A DNA stretch of 28,559 nucleotides from positions 1-28,559 of IMG/VR virus record IMGVR_UViG_3300044825_000167; one strand, written 5' to 3'. Below are positions 13,284 through 21,359 of the stretch, piece after piece. A program made the position numbers and the translations under genes. Source of the stretch: a virus. Each line of letters opens with the position of its first letter. Position 1 is the stretch's first letter. The notes under the pieces were generated by a model, which was given only the letters and a program-made list of their open reading frames with translations, made no database searches and was not told the DNA's origin.

Positions 13284-13619
13284 TTACATTCCTTGAGCGT
13301 CTAAATCCCAATTTGCATTGGTTGGGGTTTGACCTTGACCAAAACCACCGTAAACATTACCTGCACCATATTTCATCATGGCAGGAATAGAGGCCAAATA
13401 AGGATTAGCCTTAGTTTGCCCACGCAACATTTGAGCCATCATCATTGGATTCATGCCGCCTTGTGCGGTTTGTCCTGCTTGCTGAGTTAATCCTTGAGCT
13501 TGTTGCATAGCCATATTTTGCATAGCTTGTTGATTAGCAATGTTTTGAAAATACGGTGTAAGCCCACCTAATTCTTGGGTTTGTGGCATTTGCATAATGT
13601 ATGGGTTGTATGCGTTCAT
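13284..13619 (-). CDS. Met/Gln-rich hypothetical virion protein
   Basis: A 111-residue protein with strong bias to Met, Gln, Asn and Ala, such as NIANQQAMQNMAMQQAQGL and MNPMMMAQML. It has a Gly-rich C-terminal part (GAGNVYGGFGQGQ). The start overlaps the previous gene in an ATGA. Its composition resembles that of the N-terminus of the following gene, suggesting a shared assembly role. No family is recognised; a virion component is inferred from its location among internal-virion genes. Confidence 0.5.
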   Translation of the reverse strand: MNAYNPYIMQMPQTQELGGLTPYFQNIANQQAMQNMAMQQAQGLTQQAGQTAQGGMNPMMMAQMLRGQTKANPYLASIPAMMKYGAGNVYGGFGQGQTPTNANWDLDAQGM

Positions 13620-14674
13620 GGTATTAATCCGTAATCTACGACTTTATAGCCGTCATCTAGGGTTCGTACTGCAAATGGGTAAATCTTTTCAACTTCATCA
13701 GCCATAACGCCAACATGAACGCCATGTCCTGCAAATTCATGGTCTTTAAACTCATCTTTGTATTCAAAGCTATATAGGGTCAGTCCGTTTTCCATTACAC
13801 CAATCGCTTTAATATTTTCTTTGGTGCGTGGGTCTGACATTAATGGAATACCAGCACTAGCTAAACTAAACAAACCTTGATTTAAATTAGCTTGTGCGGC
13901 TTGTCCTGCATTAAAGTTACCCATTTGAGCGTTATAGCCCATTTGTGATGCAGCTAATAAATCAGGGCCAGCAGTCGTAGCCTGTTGAGCAGAATTAACA
14001 TACTGTGGGCCTGTAACCTGAGAGCCTGTTCTTAATGCGTTAAGCATATTAAGGGGTTCATTTCGTAAAAACGACAATTCTCTTAATTTTGCATCTCTAG
14101 CGGTTTGGCCAACATTAAATCCTTGTGTGGTTGCACCTAACAATAAATCATTTTCTTTTTGCGCTTGAATACGCATCGCATCTTCATAAGCTTCAGAACC
14201 AAGTGGAATACCTTGATTTGCTAAATCTTGAGCTAATCTTCTACGACTTCTATCAATATTTGGCTGAAGTCTAGCAATGTAGGCATCTTGATAAGTTTGA
14301 CTAGGATTAAACCCTGTGCTTGGTAATTGATTTACATCAAACGGACTTGCAAGAGTATTTTCAAGATAACCAATACCTTTTTTTGCTAATTCACCTGTCT
14401 GCAAACTTAAAACATTTTGAATGTCATAAAGTTTTTGTTGGTCAGGCGAATATTGTTGAGTAGCAGTCCAAGTAGGATTGCCGTACGGGTCTTGACCTGT
14501 AATGTTGTAAGTTAATGTTCCTTGAGGTGTTATTTGATTAACACGGTTAGCCGCAACCGCAGCACGGGCGGCATCCAAATTACCCTGTGCTGTTTCTCTA
14601 GCCGCAGCCGAGTAATCAGGAGCGGCAGGCGCACTTGGCGTAGGCCCTAATCCTAAAAATCCACCACCACCCAT
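13616..14674 (-). CDS. Virion protein with short C-terminal Peptidase_S74-type domain
   Basis: A 352-residue protein. The N-terminal 270 residues are Ala/Gln-rich and mostly helical, with a Gly-rich start (MGGGGFLGLGP). The last 73 residues are like the Peptidase_S74 intramolecular chaperone domain of fibres: SDPRTKENI (from residue 280), then LTLYSFEYKD, then GVMADEVEKIYPFAV and KVVDYGLIP at the end. In complete chaperone domains a helical segment usually follows VDY. Here the protein stops just after it, so the domain is short. The S-D at its start is where autocleavage occurs in the family. It may help trimer assembly of a tail part. Confidence 0.7.
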   Translation of the reverse strand: MGGGGFLGLGPTPSAPAAPDYSAAARETAQGNLDAARAAVAANRVNQITPQGTLTYNITGQDPYGNPTWTATQQYSPDQQKLYDIQNVLSLQTGELAKKGIGYLENTLASPFDVNQLPSTGFNPSQTYQDAYIARLQPNIDRSRRRLAQDLANQGIPLGSEAYEDAMRIQAQKENDLLLGATTQGFNVGQTARDAKLRELSFLRNEPLNMLNALRTGSQVTGPQYVNSAQQATTAGPDLLAASQMGYNAQMGNFNAGQAAQANLNQGLFSLASAGIPLMSDPRTKENIKAIGVMENGLTLYSFEYKDEFKDHEFAGHGVHVGVMADEVEKIYPFAVRTLDDGYKVVDYGLIP

Positions 14675-14675
14675 A

Positions 14676-15116
14676 CTATTCTCCCATCTTTGTTCGTAGA
14701 GGGCATCGGATGTTAAGCCACCGACACTCCTCTTTACGCATTGCCATAATCACCAAATCCCCGCTCATGTGGGCATCAGCTATTTCAGCAACAACCTTAA
14801 AGCCCAAATGTCGGTTTAACTTTAGGGCATCCGTGTTATCAGCACAGATTTGCCCTAGTATAACGCTAAGTCCAAGTTTATTAAAGGGATAGTCAAAGAC
14901 TGCCCACAAAAAATCTTTACTTGCCCAATTCTCGCCTACGCTACCTATATGAATTTCACACGCCTTTGGCATGAAATTGGTATAACCAGCGACAGCGACT
15001 AAATTACCGTCTTTTAATTGCCCAATACATTGGGTGGTTTCAGGTAAGGGAAAGTTAAGAATCCGAACCAGCCATTCCCCCATGTATTGCTGATTCTCAG
15101 TCGTAACTTGTCTCAC
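14676..15116 (-). CDS. GNAT-family acetyltransferase
   Basis: A 146-residue protein. The GNAT core runs from about residue 25 to 125: a beta-strand with GQLKDGNLVAVAGYTNF, a mid part (EIHIGSVGENW, then FLWAVFDYPFNKLGLSVILGQI), and the conserved NTDALKLNRHLGFKVV, in which an asparagine precedes the last helix. After it, ISGDLVIMAMRKEECRW matches phage versions that end with a CRW. It probably transfers an acetyl group from acetyl-CoA to an unknown amine, perhaps on a virion or host protein. It is within the late operon, in short-tailed-phage structural genes. The start is GTG at 15116, one base from the preceding stop. Confidence 0.8.
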   Translation of the reverse strand: MRQVTTENQQYMGEWLVRILNFPLPETTQCIGQLKDGNLVAVAGYTNFMPKACEIHIGSVGENWASKDFLWAVFDYPFNKLGLSVILGQICADNTDALKLNRHLGFKVVAEIADAHMSGDLVIMAMRKEECRWLNIRCPLRTKMGE

Positions 15117-16886
15117 TTACAAGACACCCCCAGCTTCCATTACATAATCCGTACTAGCCCAATGAAAATCAATACCTTGGCTTGCTACATTAAGGCTAAT
15201 TGAACCCGCATAACCGATTCCTGTAACGCCTTGCCAAAACTTCGTTACTACAAGGTTTCCACCCCAGTTTGTATCATCCCATGTGGATACATCCCAAACC
15301 CCAATATCTAGGGTATTTGGGTTAAACGATATTTGATTGGTTAGCGGTACGGTGTCAAAATCGGTTGAAATACCGCATAAAACCGTGGGAATACCGTTAT
15401 CGGTTTGAAGAATAGGGCGCACCATCGTAAAGCGTTTTTGTTGCCCTCTAGTGCCAAAATACGAATAAGCTTGCTGCACAAAGCCGTTAATGTTGGTGGC
15501 GTTATCGGAAAAACTGTCATAAAAACGAGCTACAAAGCCGTTACCACCAAAATAAGCGTCATCGCCACTCATTTCCCAACAATTTGCTGCAATATTGGTA
15601 AATCTAGCCCATGATTTTGTAATGTTGTGCATGACATACTGCTCTTGCCCACCAGTTACAGGAATATTGACAATCAACATATTGTGTTTAGCAAAATACA
15701 GCATTTGCCAGCCAAAATTACTCGCGTATGCGTCTGCGGCACGGCTAATGGCAAAGAAAATCTTGTCGGTAATGTTGACACGGGGGTCTAAACGGGTCGA
15801 TTGCAAGCCTGCCGATAAAGGTACAAGACCATCTTCGGTCAAAATCAGCAAATCTCCACCGTATTTAAAGAAACATTTACGAGCATAAGTCTGTCCAATG
15901 TTCCAAAGACCAATTAAAGCCCAATCGTTAGGGTCGGATGGGTCAGAACCCTTATAAACTGCCACTTCCCCGTTGCTAGTAATGAATACAGCTAAATCAT
16001 CAACCCCGTAACCAGCATCAATAGTCCATGTTCCCATTGCTTGTAGGTAGCCACCACGTTTAAATATGCCCCCAAGCGGAAATTCGGTGACTGCACCACT
16101 AATGGAATCTACGGGTAAATACCAAAAACTTAAACTGTTTTCTTCTACAAAGTAAAGACGCTCTTTAAAAAGGTTAATTTGGGCAAAAGTATTGGAGTTT
16201 TTGCCTGTAATGTAGTAATCAATCGTATAAGTGCCTACAGGGCTTGCATCTGAAGCGGGGGCAGAAGCCATTGTGTATGTAAAAGTGCTTGCGCCTGTAA
16301 CGGTGATACGATAAGTGCCATTAAATTGGCTAGGAGTTGCACCCGCAACCGTAATTGTGTTACCTGTAACAAGATTGTGGGGTGAAGAAGTGGTAACGGT
16401 AGCCGTTAAATTGCCAACACCACCCCTAGTTTGCGTAGAAATAGTCTGCGCTGTGTCTGTCGTTGCAGAAAATTGCCACCGTGTACCGTCATAAACGACC
16501 ATTGGGTTTACTGCGTTGACAGCAGGCATAAAAGTGCCACCCGCAGTTGTAATTAAAGCGTGCATCAATTTGCCGTCAGTAATACCCGTAAATGCGGTAG
16601 TGGCAGTTGATGTAGTTGTATCGTAAATAGCCGCATTTGTACCCGCAAATAACTTTGTAGTCGTTGGGCTTGAATAACTCATTAACGAGAACACTTGTCC
16701 CGTCATACCTTCAGAAATCTTGGTGTAGCCTTTTCTAAGCGTTACATCGGTAGGCGTGGGGAAGAAATTGACCATTTGAACCGCATCTAACTGGTTCATT
16801 TCTGCCAAAGAATCCCTTGCGTTCCAACCCCCAATAGGGGCTGGCAACGATGCGGTCATAGCCCTTCGTTGTTGTGGTACTGCCAT
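15117..16886 (-). CDS. P22 gp10-like tail hub/stabilisation protein
   Basis: A 589-residue protein with the beginning PAPIGGWNARDSLAEMNQLDAVQMVNFFPTPTDVTLRKGY, characteristic of the phage stabilisation (gp10-like) family. Then come repeated beta-propeller-like pieces with aromatic/Gly motifs (GYGVDDLAVFITSNGEVAVYKGSDP, KYGGDLLILTEDGLVPLS). A foreign-looking Ig-like module lies at about residues 155-222 (TATVTTSSPHNLVTGNTITV ... YNG-type FNGTYRITV). In P22, gp10 sits below gp4 in the tail and closes the DNA channel. The preceding gene is gp4-like, as expected. It begins three bases after that stop. Confidence 0.75.
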   Translation of the reverse strand: MAVPQQRRAMTASLPAPIGGWNARDSLAEMNQLDAVQMVNFFPTPTDVTLRKGYTKISEGMTGQVFSLMSYSSPTTTKLFAGTNAAIYDTTTSTATTAFTGITDGKLMHALITTAGGTFMPAVNAVNPMVVYDGTRWQFSATTDTAQTISTQTRGGVGNLTATVTTSSPHNLVTGNTITVAGATPSQFNGTYRITVTGASTFTYTMASAPASDASPVGTYTIDYYITGKNSNTFAQINLFKERLYFVEENSLSFWYLPVDSISGAVTEFPLGGIFKRGGYLQAMGTWTIDAGYGVDDLAVFITSNGEVAVYKGSDPSDPNDWALIGLWNIGQTYARKCFFKYGGDLLILTEDGLVPLSAGLQSTRLDPRVNITDKIFFAISRAADAYASNFGWQMLYFAKHNMLIVNIPVTGGQEQYVMHNITKSWARFTNIAANCWEMSGDDAYFGGNGFVARFYDSFSDNATNINGFVQQAYSYFGTRGQQKRFTMVRPILQTDNGIPTVLCGISTDFDTVPLTNQISFNPNTLDIGVWDVSTWDDTNWGGNLVVTKFWQGVTGIGYAGSISLNVASQGIDFHWASTDYVMEAGGVL

Positions 16887-16888
16887 GT

Positions 16889-17812
16889 TTAAGTCCCGTA
16901 ACCAGTATCGGGAATGTTAGCGTAACCGATAAGCACCTTGGTTGGATATGGTGCAAACGATAGATTATCTGAGCCTTTGTCGTTGGCTTTGGCTACATTT
17001 AAGTAGCGGAAATAATCTTGTTGCAACGCAGTAGTATCAAATCCTTTGATTTGAAAATACTTAAGTTTTGTACCTAGCACCATAACGGTATCGTCTAATA
17101 CAGTCGTGTCGTTATCGGCAGTAAAGCTATTCTTAACCGCGCCTGTCGAGCTTCTAGCCCAACCTTTTGAGCGGTATTCAAAACCTAAATATTCTTGGGT
17201 GTTGTAAGGTGGCCATATTTGGAATTGCTGACCAAGAATACGCCAACGAATGCGTGGGCCAGTCGAAATATAACCCGACTTTAACCATTGCCATTGTTGG
17301 GCATCTTCAGGGCCAAGCATCTGCCAACGCTTAGTTTTATCCCATTGGGTTCTGTCGGTAATAGTTTCAAAATCAGGCGGTAAATCGTATTTGGTTTTAG
17401 AAAAAGTAAAGGTTACGCCTGTGTATGTGCCACTCGCTAATTGGCTCATAACAATAGTGGATAACCCTGATATAGCGTCATAAGTAACGCTTTCAACATA
17501 AGTATCTTGGTTTACGCCTGTGCCTGTAATGGAATAATCGCTATTTAGGGCGGTAGCATCGCCAGTAACAATAAGGTTGTAACTACTGTTACTGACGGTA
17601 TCGCCTACAAAAGTTACGGCATCGGTGTAAAAACGATACTCCAACTCCAAAGCTTGCCAATCGTATTCCTTGACCAAATCGTAGCCCACACGATTCATAA
17701 GGGCTAAAACTTGTTGAACGTCTTGATTGGTATTGCCTGCAACATAAGTCGGAATAGCAAGGTTTAACTCGCTAGTGGTCTGTTGCACAAGTTGGAGCAT
17801 CGTTGATGACAT
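16889..17812 (-). CDS. P22 gp4-like head-to-tail adaptor
   Basis: A 307-residue protein. The N-terminus (MLQLVQQTTSELNLAIPTYVAGNTNQD) and the later KYDLPPDFETITDRTQWD, RIRWRILGQQFQIWPPY and YLGFEYRSKGWA blocks are typical of the tail accessory protein family of short-tailed phages, which binds below the portal. A segment at about residues 66-138, rich in Ser/Thr/Val (VGDTVSNSSYNLIVTGDATALN), interrupts the family pattern and may be an inserted small beta-domain. The adjacent gp10-like gene supports the call. P22 gp4 has peptidoglycan-hydrolase activity, but the catalytic residues are not recognisable here. Confidence 0.7.
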   Translation of the reverse strand: MSSTMLQLVQQTTSELNLAIPTYVAGNTNQDVQQVLALMNRVGYDLVKEYDWQALELEYRFYTDAVTFVGDTVSNSSYNLIVTGDATALNSDYSITGTGVNQDTYVESVTYDAISGLSTIVMSQLASGTYTGVTFTFSKTKYDLPPDFETITDRTQWDKTKRWQMLGPEDAQQWQWLKSGYISTGPRIRWRILGQQFQIWPPYNTQEYLGFEYRSKGWARSSTGAVKNSFTADNDTTVLDDTVMVLGTKLKYFQIKGFDTTALQQDYFRYLNVAKANDKGSDNLSFAPYPTKVLIGYANIPDTGYGT

Positions 17813-17813
17813 A

Positions 17814-18458
17814 TTAAGTTTCCTCTACGGATTCCGCTTTCCTTTTGCGGGTTTTCTTTTCACCAACTGCCGCAAGTATCGCTGCCATTTGCTCTTGCAT
17901 TAGTGCCAGCTTCGCATCAGTTTCAGCCTTTATTCTAGCATTTTCCTCGTCTTTTTTGGCAAGTTCTTGCTTTAACTGATTAATTTCTTCTGCTCGCTTT
18001 GTGGCTTCGGCTGATTCAGTAGCCAAATTTAAGAATGTCCGTGCTTTATCCCTAAAAGCGTGGGGTGACATACCAGCAATCATTCCAATCCGTTGTAGCT
18101 GTAGGTCAGAAGCATTAGCAATGGATTCTACGGTCATAAATTTAACACCCCGTAATTCTTGGGCTTGAGATTGGCTGATTAAAGGCCATTGTTCTACGGG
18201 TGTTCCTAGTATTTCGCTACTAGAATCTTGCGTAGCCTGATACTGTAGCCATTGCTTTGGAAAGCGTTGTTTATGGCTTTCTTGTGCGTAGGTGTCAATT
18301 TCCGTTAGATTATCGCCAGCAACCATGATTCGGACAAAGTCAAAGTCTTTGAATATGGGTCTGCCAGCCTCGTTGGATTCATGCTCTAGTTTGACTGCTC
18401 GCTTATAAAACTTAACTGCCAAACGAGAATCTGCATCTTGGGTATCGCTATCAATCAT
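17814..18458 (-). CDS. Hypothetical helical protein with coiled-coil and basic tail
   Basis: A 214-residue protein. The start at 18458 is fixed by AGAGGAG six bases upstream; a longer frame to 18578 would cross the terminator. The sequence includes MIDSDTQDADSRLAVKFYKRA, a mid part with GVKFMTVESIANASDLQLQRIGMIAGMSP, and a long coiled coil (EEINQLKQELAKKDEENARIKAETDAKL) ending KKTRKRKAESVEET. Phages of this type commonly encode it between capsid and tail genes. A head or head-completion role is inferred from location; the domain itself is not recognised. Confidence 0.6.
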   Translation of the reverse strand: MIDSDTQDADSRLAVKFYKRAVKLEHESNEAGRPIFKDFDFVRIMVAGDNLTEIDTYAQESHKQRFPKQWLQYQATQDSSSEILGTPVEQWPLISQSQAQELRGVKFMTVESIANASDLQLQRIGMIAGMSPHAFRDKARTFLNLATESAEATKRAEEINQLKQELAKKDEENARIKAETDAKLALMQEQMAAILAAVGEKKTRKRKAESVEET

Positions 18459-18494
18459 GTAAAACTCCTCTAAGTGGTTAAAGGTACTGAGGTT

Positions 18495-18536
18495 AAAAGA
18501 AAAAGGGCTACCCCAATTACGAGATAGCCCCTTGTT
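18495..18536. terminator. Intrinsic terminator, works in both directions
   Basis: A stem GGGCTA...TAGCCC (18505-18510 and 18525-18530) closes a 14-base loop. On the minus strand it is followed by TTTTTCTTTT, and on the plus strand by CTTGTTTTTA. Since the flanking genes all read leftward, its role is to end or reduce transcription after the capsid genes. This would lower expression of all tail and lysis genes unless read through or antiterminated. Confidence 0.75.
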
Positions 18537-18553
18537 TTTACTACAATTTTTGG

Positions 18554-18862
18554 TTAGACGCTTGTAACACCAAACCAACCATAGTCACCCGAAACCATGG
18601 ATTCTGCTGGAGCAACATAGCTACCACCACCGCTAGTAGCGGCAAAGGTAGATGCGTTTACTGTTACAGAAGTTGCGTTAGCGGCAATAGTGCCACCAGC
18701 ACGGGCAAATACATAACGCTTACCATCAGAACCAAAAGTTTGTGCGCCTAAAGGGCCAAAACTTGGGATACCGATTAAAGTAGTTCCGTTGGTGTATTCA
18801 AAGCTCTCAGGGGTAATACCGTTGAGGTCAACACCTGAAATGGGGAGAACTGAATAAGGCAT
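18554..18862 (-). CDS. Small capsid-associated protein (decoration/head-cement candidate)
   Basis: A 102-residue protein directly after the major capsid gene (19 bases) with AAAGGAAAA. Sequence: MPYSVLPISGVDLNGITP ... GSDGKRYVFARAGGTIAANA and AESMVSGDYGWFGVTSV at the C-terminus. It is a soluble, Gly/Ser/Thr-rich beta-type protein of a kind regularly found next to the capsid gene in these phages. The position before a strong terminator suggests high expression, as expected for a decoration protein. The function has not been shown by sequence alone. Confidence 0.55.
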   Translation of the reverse strand: MPYSVLPISGVDLNGITPESFEYTNGTTLIGIPSFGPLGAQTFGSDGKRYVFARAGGTIAANATSVTVNASTFAATSGGGSYVAPAESMVSGDYGWFGVTSV

Positions 18863-18881
18863 GATTATTTTCCTTTACTAA

Positions 18882-19856
18882 TTAGACGGTCAAAATACCC
18901 TGCAACTGTGCGTTGCTGGTGGTTAAGTTGCCTGCCCAACCGTAGAGCTTAACAATCGCATCTTGGTTGATGGCTTGACGCTCACCACCGATAGGTACGA
19001 AATTACGCTCTTTGTGTGGGCGGAAGAAAATGTAATTGGTGTTCAAGAGATACATATAGTTTGCGTTCTCTTGGTTACCAATACCACCACCGAGTACGAC
19101 ATCAGCAGATGTACCGCCACCGTAGAACTTGAGGGATGCGAAACCTGCTGCACCACTTTCTTCGGTAGTAATACGCTGAATTGCTTGCAATGCGCCTACA
19201 AAATACTGATATGCGGTGTTACCAGCAATGTACAAGTCAGCCTTGTCTGTGCCACGAATCTGCTTGATAGCGGCTTCGGTCATTTTAGCCAAAGTGTTGG
19301 TCGAAAGCAAACCAGTAGTTACTTGGTTTTGCCAAAAAGACCAGTTTGCACGATTAATACCACCGTAAGTACCTGTGGTTGGGGAAGTAGAAACTGCGGC
19401 AGCTAGACCGTCAATGTTCTTACCACCGTTGCCAGTTCCGTCACCATATAGGTCACCCGAAATGCGGTTCAAAAGGCGAGCTTCAGAAACTTGCATACGA
19501 CCATCTAACAGGTCGATGATAGCTTCTTTGGAGTTGTTTTGGAGCATCTCTAAACCGCTCATCGTTACAGCAGCAGCGTACTGAGCAATCTTGAACTGAG
19601 CAGCAGAAATTGGGCTGTCAGGAGCAATGTTCAATACTTCGTAACCGCTATAAGAATTAGCGTTGTTAGTGTTAGGGTCGTTGTACATGATTTCTTCCAA
19701 AATCACATTACCACCCGAGAATGGGCGCACATTGCCCTTAGAGTTTAAGCGTTGCAGAATTGCATTGTTCTGCGTTAAGTTGTCAGCCAATTCACCGCTA
19801 CGACTTTGAATGGTGGTAGCGATAATATCGGTGATTGCTGAGTTAGCAAATGCCAT
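18882..19856 (-). CDS. Major capsid protein
   Basis: A 324-residue protein beginning MAFANSAITDIIATTIQSRSGELADNL. It has a long N-terminal arm and later segments (ILEEIMYNDPN, FKIAQYAAAVTMSGLEMLQNNSKEAIIDLLDGRMQ, LLNRISGDLYGDGTGNGGKNIDGLAAAVS, IAGNTAYQYFVGALQ, GGIGNQENANYMYLLNTNYIFFRPHKERNF) that fit the HK97-like fold of podovirus capsid proteins. It lies after the scaffold gene, as usual, and before the likely decoration gene. The ribosome site AAGGAAA is strong, fitting its being the most abundant virion protein. Confidence 0.85.
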   Translation of the reverse strand: MAFANSAITDIIATTIQSRSGELADNLTQNNAILQRLNSKGNVRPFSGGNVILEEIMYNDPNTNNANSYSGYEVLNIAPDSPISAAQFKIAQYAAAVTMSGLEMLQNNSKEAIIDLLDGRMQVSEARLLNRISGDLYGDGTGNGGKNIDGLAAAVSTSPTTGTYGGINRANWSFWQNQVTTGLLSTNTLAKMTEAAIKQIRGTDKADLYIAGNTAYQYFVGALQAIQRITTEESGAAGFASLKFYGGGTSADVVLGGGIGNQENANYMYLLNTNYIFFRPHKERNFVPIGGERQAINQDAIVKLYGWAGNLTTSNAQLQGILTV

Positions 19857-19877
19857 GATATTTCCTTTTTAAGTTAA

Positions 19878-20975
19878 TTAAAGCCTACCGCTCTCTGCCT
19901 CGGTCATCTGAGCCATCAGTAGAGAACGCCTGTCCTTTGCTTCGACTTTCGCTTGTGTTCCGCTAGGTGTAACGGATTTTGGGCTAACAGCCGTTGCTTT
20001 AGCTCGTGCTACTTGCTGTGCCTGAGATGCTTGTTTTTTTGCGTCAGATAGGAGTCGTTCCTGTTCCATCGCCCAAACTTCATCGTTTAGCCGTACAGCT
20101 TTCGTATAAGCCGTTTCAAGGTCTTGGGCCTTACCTAGCTCAAGTAGTTGAGCCATTTCTTCCCTAACCATATCAAAGTGCGGAAACCGCTCTTTGTCAC
20201 TTCTTACCCGCTCGATTTCATTGTTCAAGCGAGTTTGTTCTTCCATCTCAAACCTAGACTTTATCGTGCTAACCTCTTGATTAACTTGATAAAGTTGTTG
20301 CATTAACTGTTGAGTGTAAGCATCTTGCGGTGCTTGTTCAGCAGTTGGTTGATTAATTGAATTTAAGTTTACTCCATAATCTTGTGCAAGTCTATGAAAC
20401 ATTTGCACTTTTTGGTCGTATGGGGCTTTAGTCAAAATCATGTGCGCCCGACCTAAATTGTTTATCCAAGCGGCTGGGTGGATTCCTTGTGCTTGGAGTT
20501 CAGGTACGAATGGATTAATCGCTTCCTCAAGAGCCTTTGCTCGTTCCGCTTCCGCTTTATATACGCTAACGCCCTTTTTAAATTCATTTTCTCGTTGGTT
20601 AAGGTATTCAAGGTGTTTCTTACTTTCTTCTTTGGTTAAAGTTTCCCCTTTAGCTATCTTATCCCATAAAGGTAACAAGTCTTTCTTCCAAGTTGTAGGC
20701 TTTGGTATATCGCCAATCTCAGTCTGTTCTTCGGGTTGTTCGGCTTCAGTCGTATCTTCTGCAACAGCCTCAACGCTTGCTTCCTCTGCGCCCGCTTCCT
20801 CTTTAGCGACAAACTGACCCTTTTCATTGCGAGCGGGTTCGTTTTGAGCAATCTCGGTTTGACTTTCCTCATCGGTGTAAACTCCATCATTTTCTGTATC
20901 TACGGGTTTACCCTCATCTTGTGGCTCTAGTGCTTCTTCTAATGCGGATTCCAACATCTCTCTACGGTCTGCCAT
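19878..20975 (-). CDS. Scaffolding protein
   Basis: A 365-residue, highly charged helical protein upstream of the capsid gene. The N-terminus is very acidic (MADRREMLESALEEALEPQD, then EEESQTEIAQNEPARNEKGQF), with low-complexity AGAEEASVEAVAED. The C-terminal half is helical (ARVNNEIERVRSDKERF-type) with KKQASQAQQVARAKA and a basic region near the end. Size, composition and place fit a P22 gp8-like scaffold that binds the capsid protein through its basic C-terminus and leaves before or on DNA packaging. Confidence 0.8.
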   Translation of the reverse strand: MADRREMLESALEEALEPQDEGKPVDTENDGVYTDEESQTEIAQNEPARNEKGQFVAKEEAGAEEASVEAVAEDTTEAEQPEEQTEIGDIPKPTTWKKDLLPLWDKIAKGETLTKEESKKHLEYLNQRENEFKKGVSVYKAEAERAKALEEAINPFVPELQAQGIHPAAWINNLGRAHMILTKAPYDQKVQMFHRLAQDYGVNLNSINQPTAEQAPQDAYTQQLMQQLYQVNQEVSTIKSRFEMEEQTRLNNEIERVRSDKERFPHFDMVREEMAQLLELGKAQDLETAYTKAVRLNDEVWAMEQERLLSDAKKQASQAQQVARAKATAVSPKSVTPSGTQAKVEAKDRRSLLMAQMTEAESGRL

Positions 20976-20984
20976 GATTGCTCC

Positions 20985-21359
20985 TTAACGATAGTTTAGT
21001 TTGGCGTAAGCAAGCTCGGCAATCTTGCGTTTACGGGCTTCTTGGGTCTTGCGGTCAATTTCGATTGGTTTATGTTGCTTAGGTACATCGTTACCAAGCT
21101 CAATCATTCTGTGCTGTTTCAAGTGTTCTCTGTGGTGGCTACGGCTTTTAATCCATGTGCCATCGACTTGAGATATATAGCCATCAATGTCTGACATCAC
21201 CATCGGAGCTTCTTTAGCAGTCATTTCTTGTTTAAGTTTCCATGCTTCTTCGGCTTCGGGTGAACCTAGCGTGTAGCCCCAAAACTCTAAGTATTTGTCC
21301 TTGTCCGTTTTAGCTTCCACATGGTTGCTTTCGGAATAACCGCACTTCGGGCAAATCAT
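20985..21359 (-). CDS. Hypothetical head-region protein with N-terminal CxxC
   Basis: A 124-residue protein with MICPKCGYSESNH at its N-terminus (Cys 3, Cys 6, His 13), which may hold one metal. A conserved block DGYISQVDGTWIKSRSHHREHLKQHRMIELGND is found in many short-tailed phages near the scaffold. The C-terminal end is basic and helical (KTQEARKRKIAELAYAK). The function is unknown; location implies head assembly. Its start overlaps the glycosyltransferase stop (ATGA). Confidence 0.6.
   Translation of the reverse strand: MICPKCGYSESNHVEAKTDKDKYLEFWGYTLGSPEAEEAWKLKQEMTAKEAPMVMSDIDGYISQVDGTWIKSRSHHREHLKQHRMIELGNDVPKQHKPIEIDRKTQEARKRKIAELAYAKLNYR

Noticed and set aside
18963-19584. Plus-strand frames of 147 and 69 residues opposite the capsid gene.
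   Set aside because: They are mirror frames of the capsid gene with Cys-rich, unlikely composition and no ribosome site.
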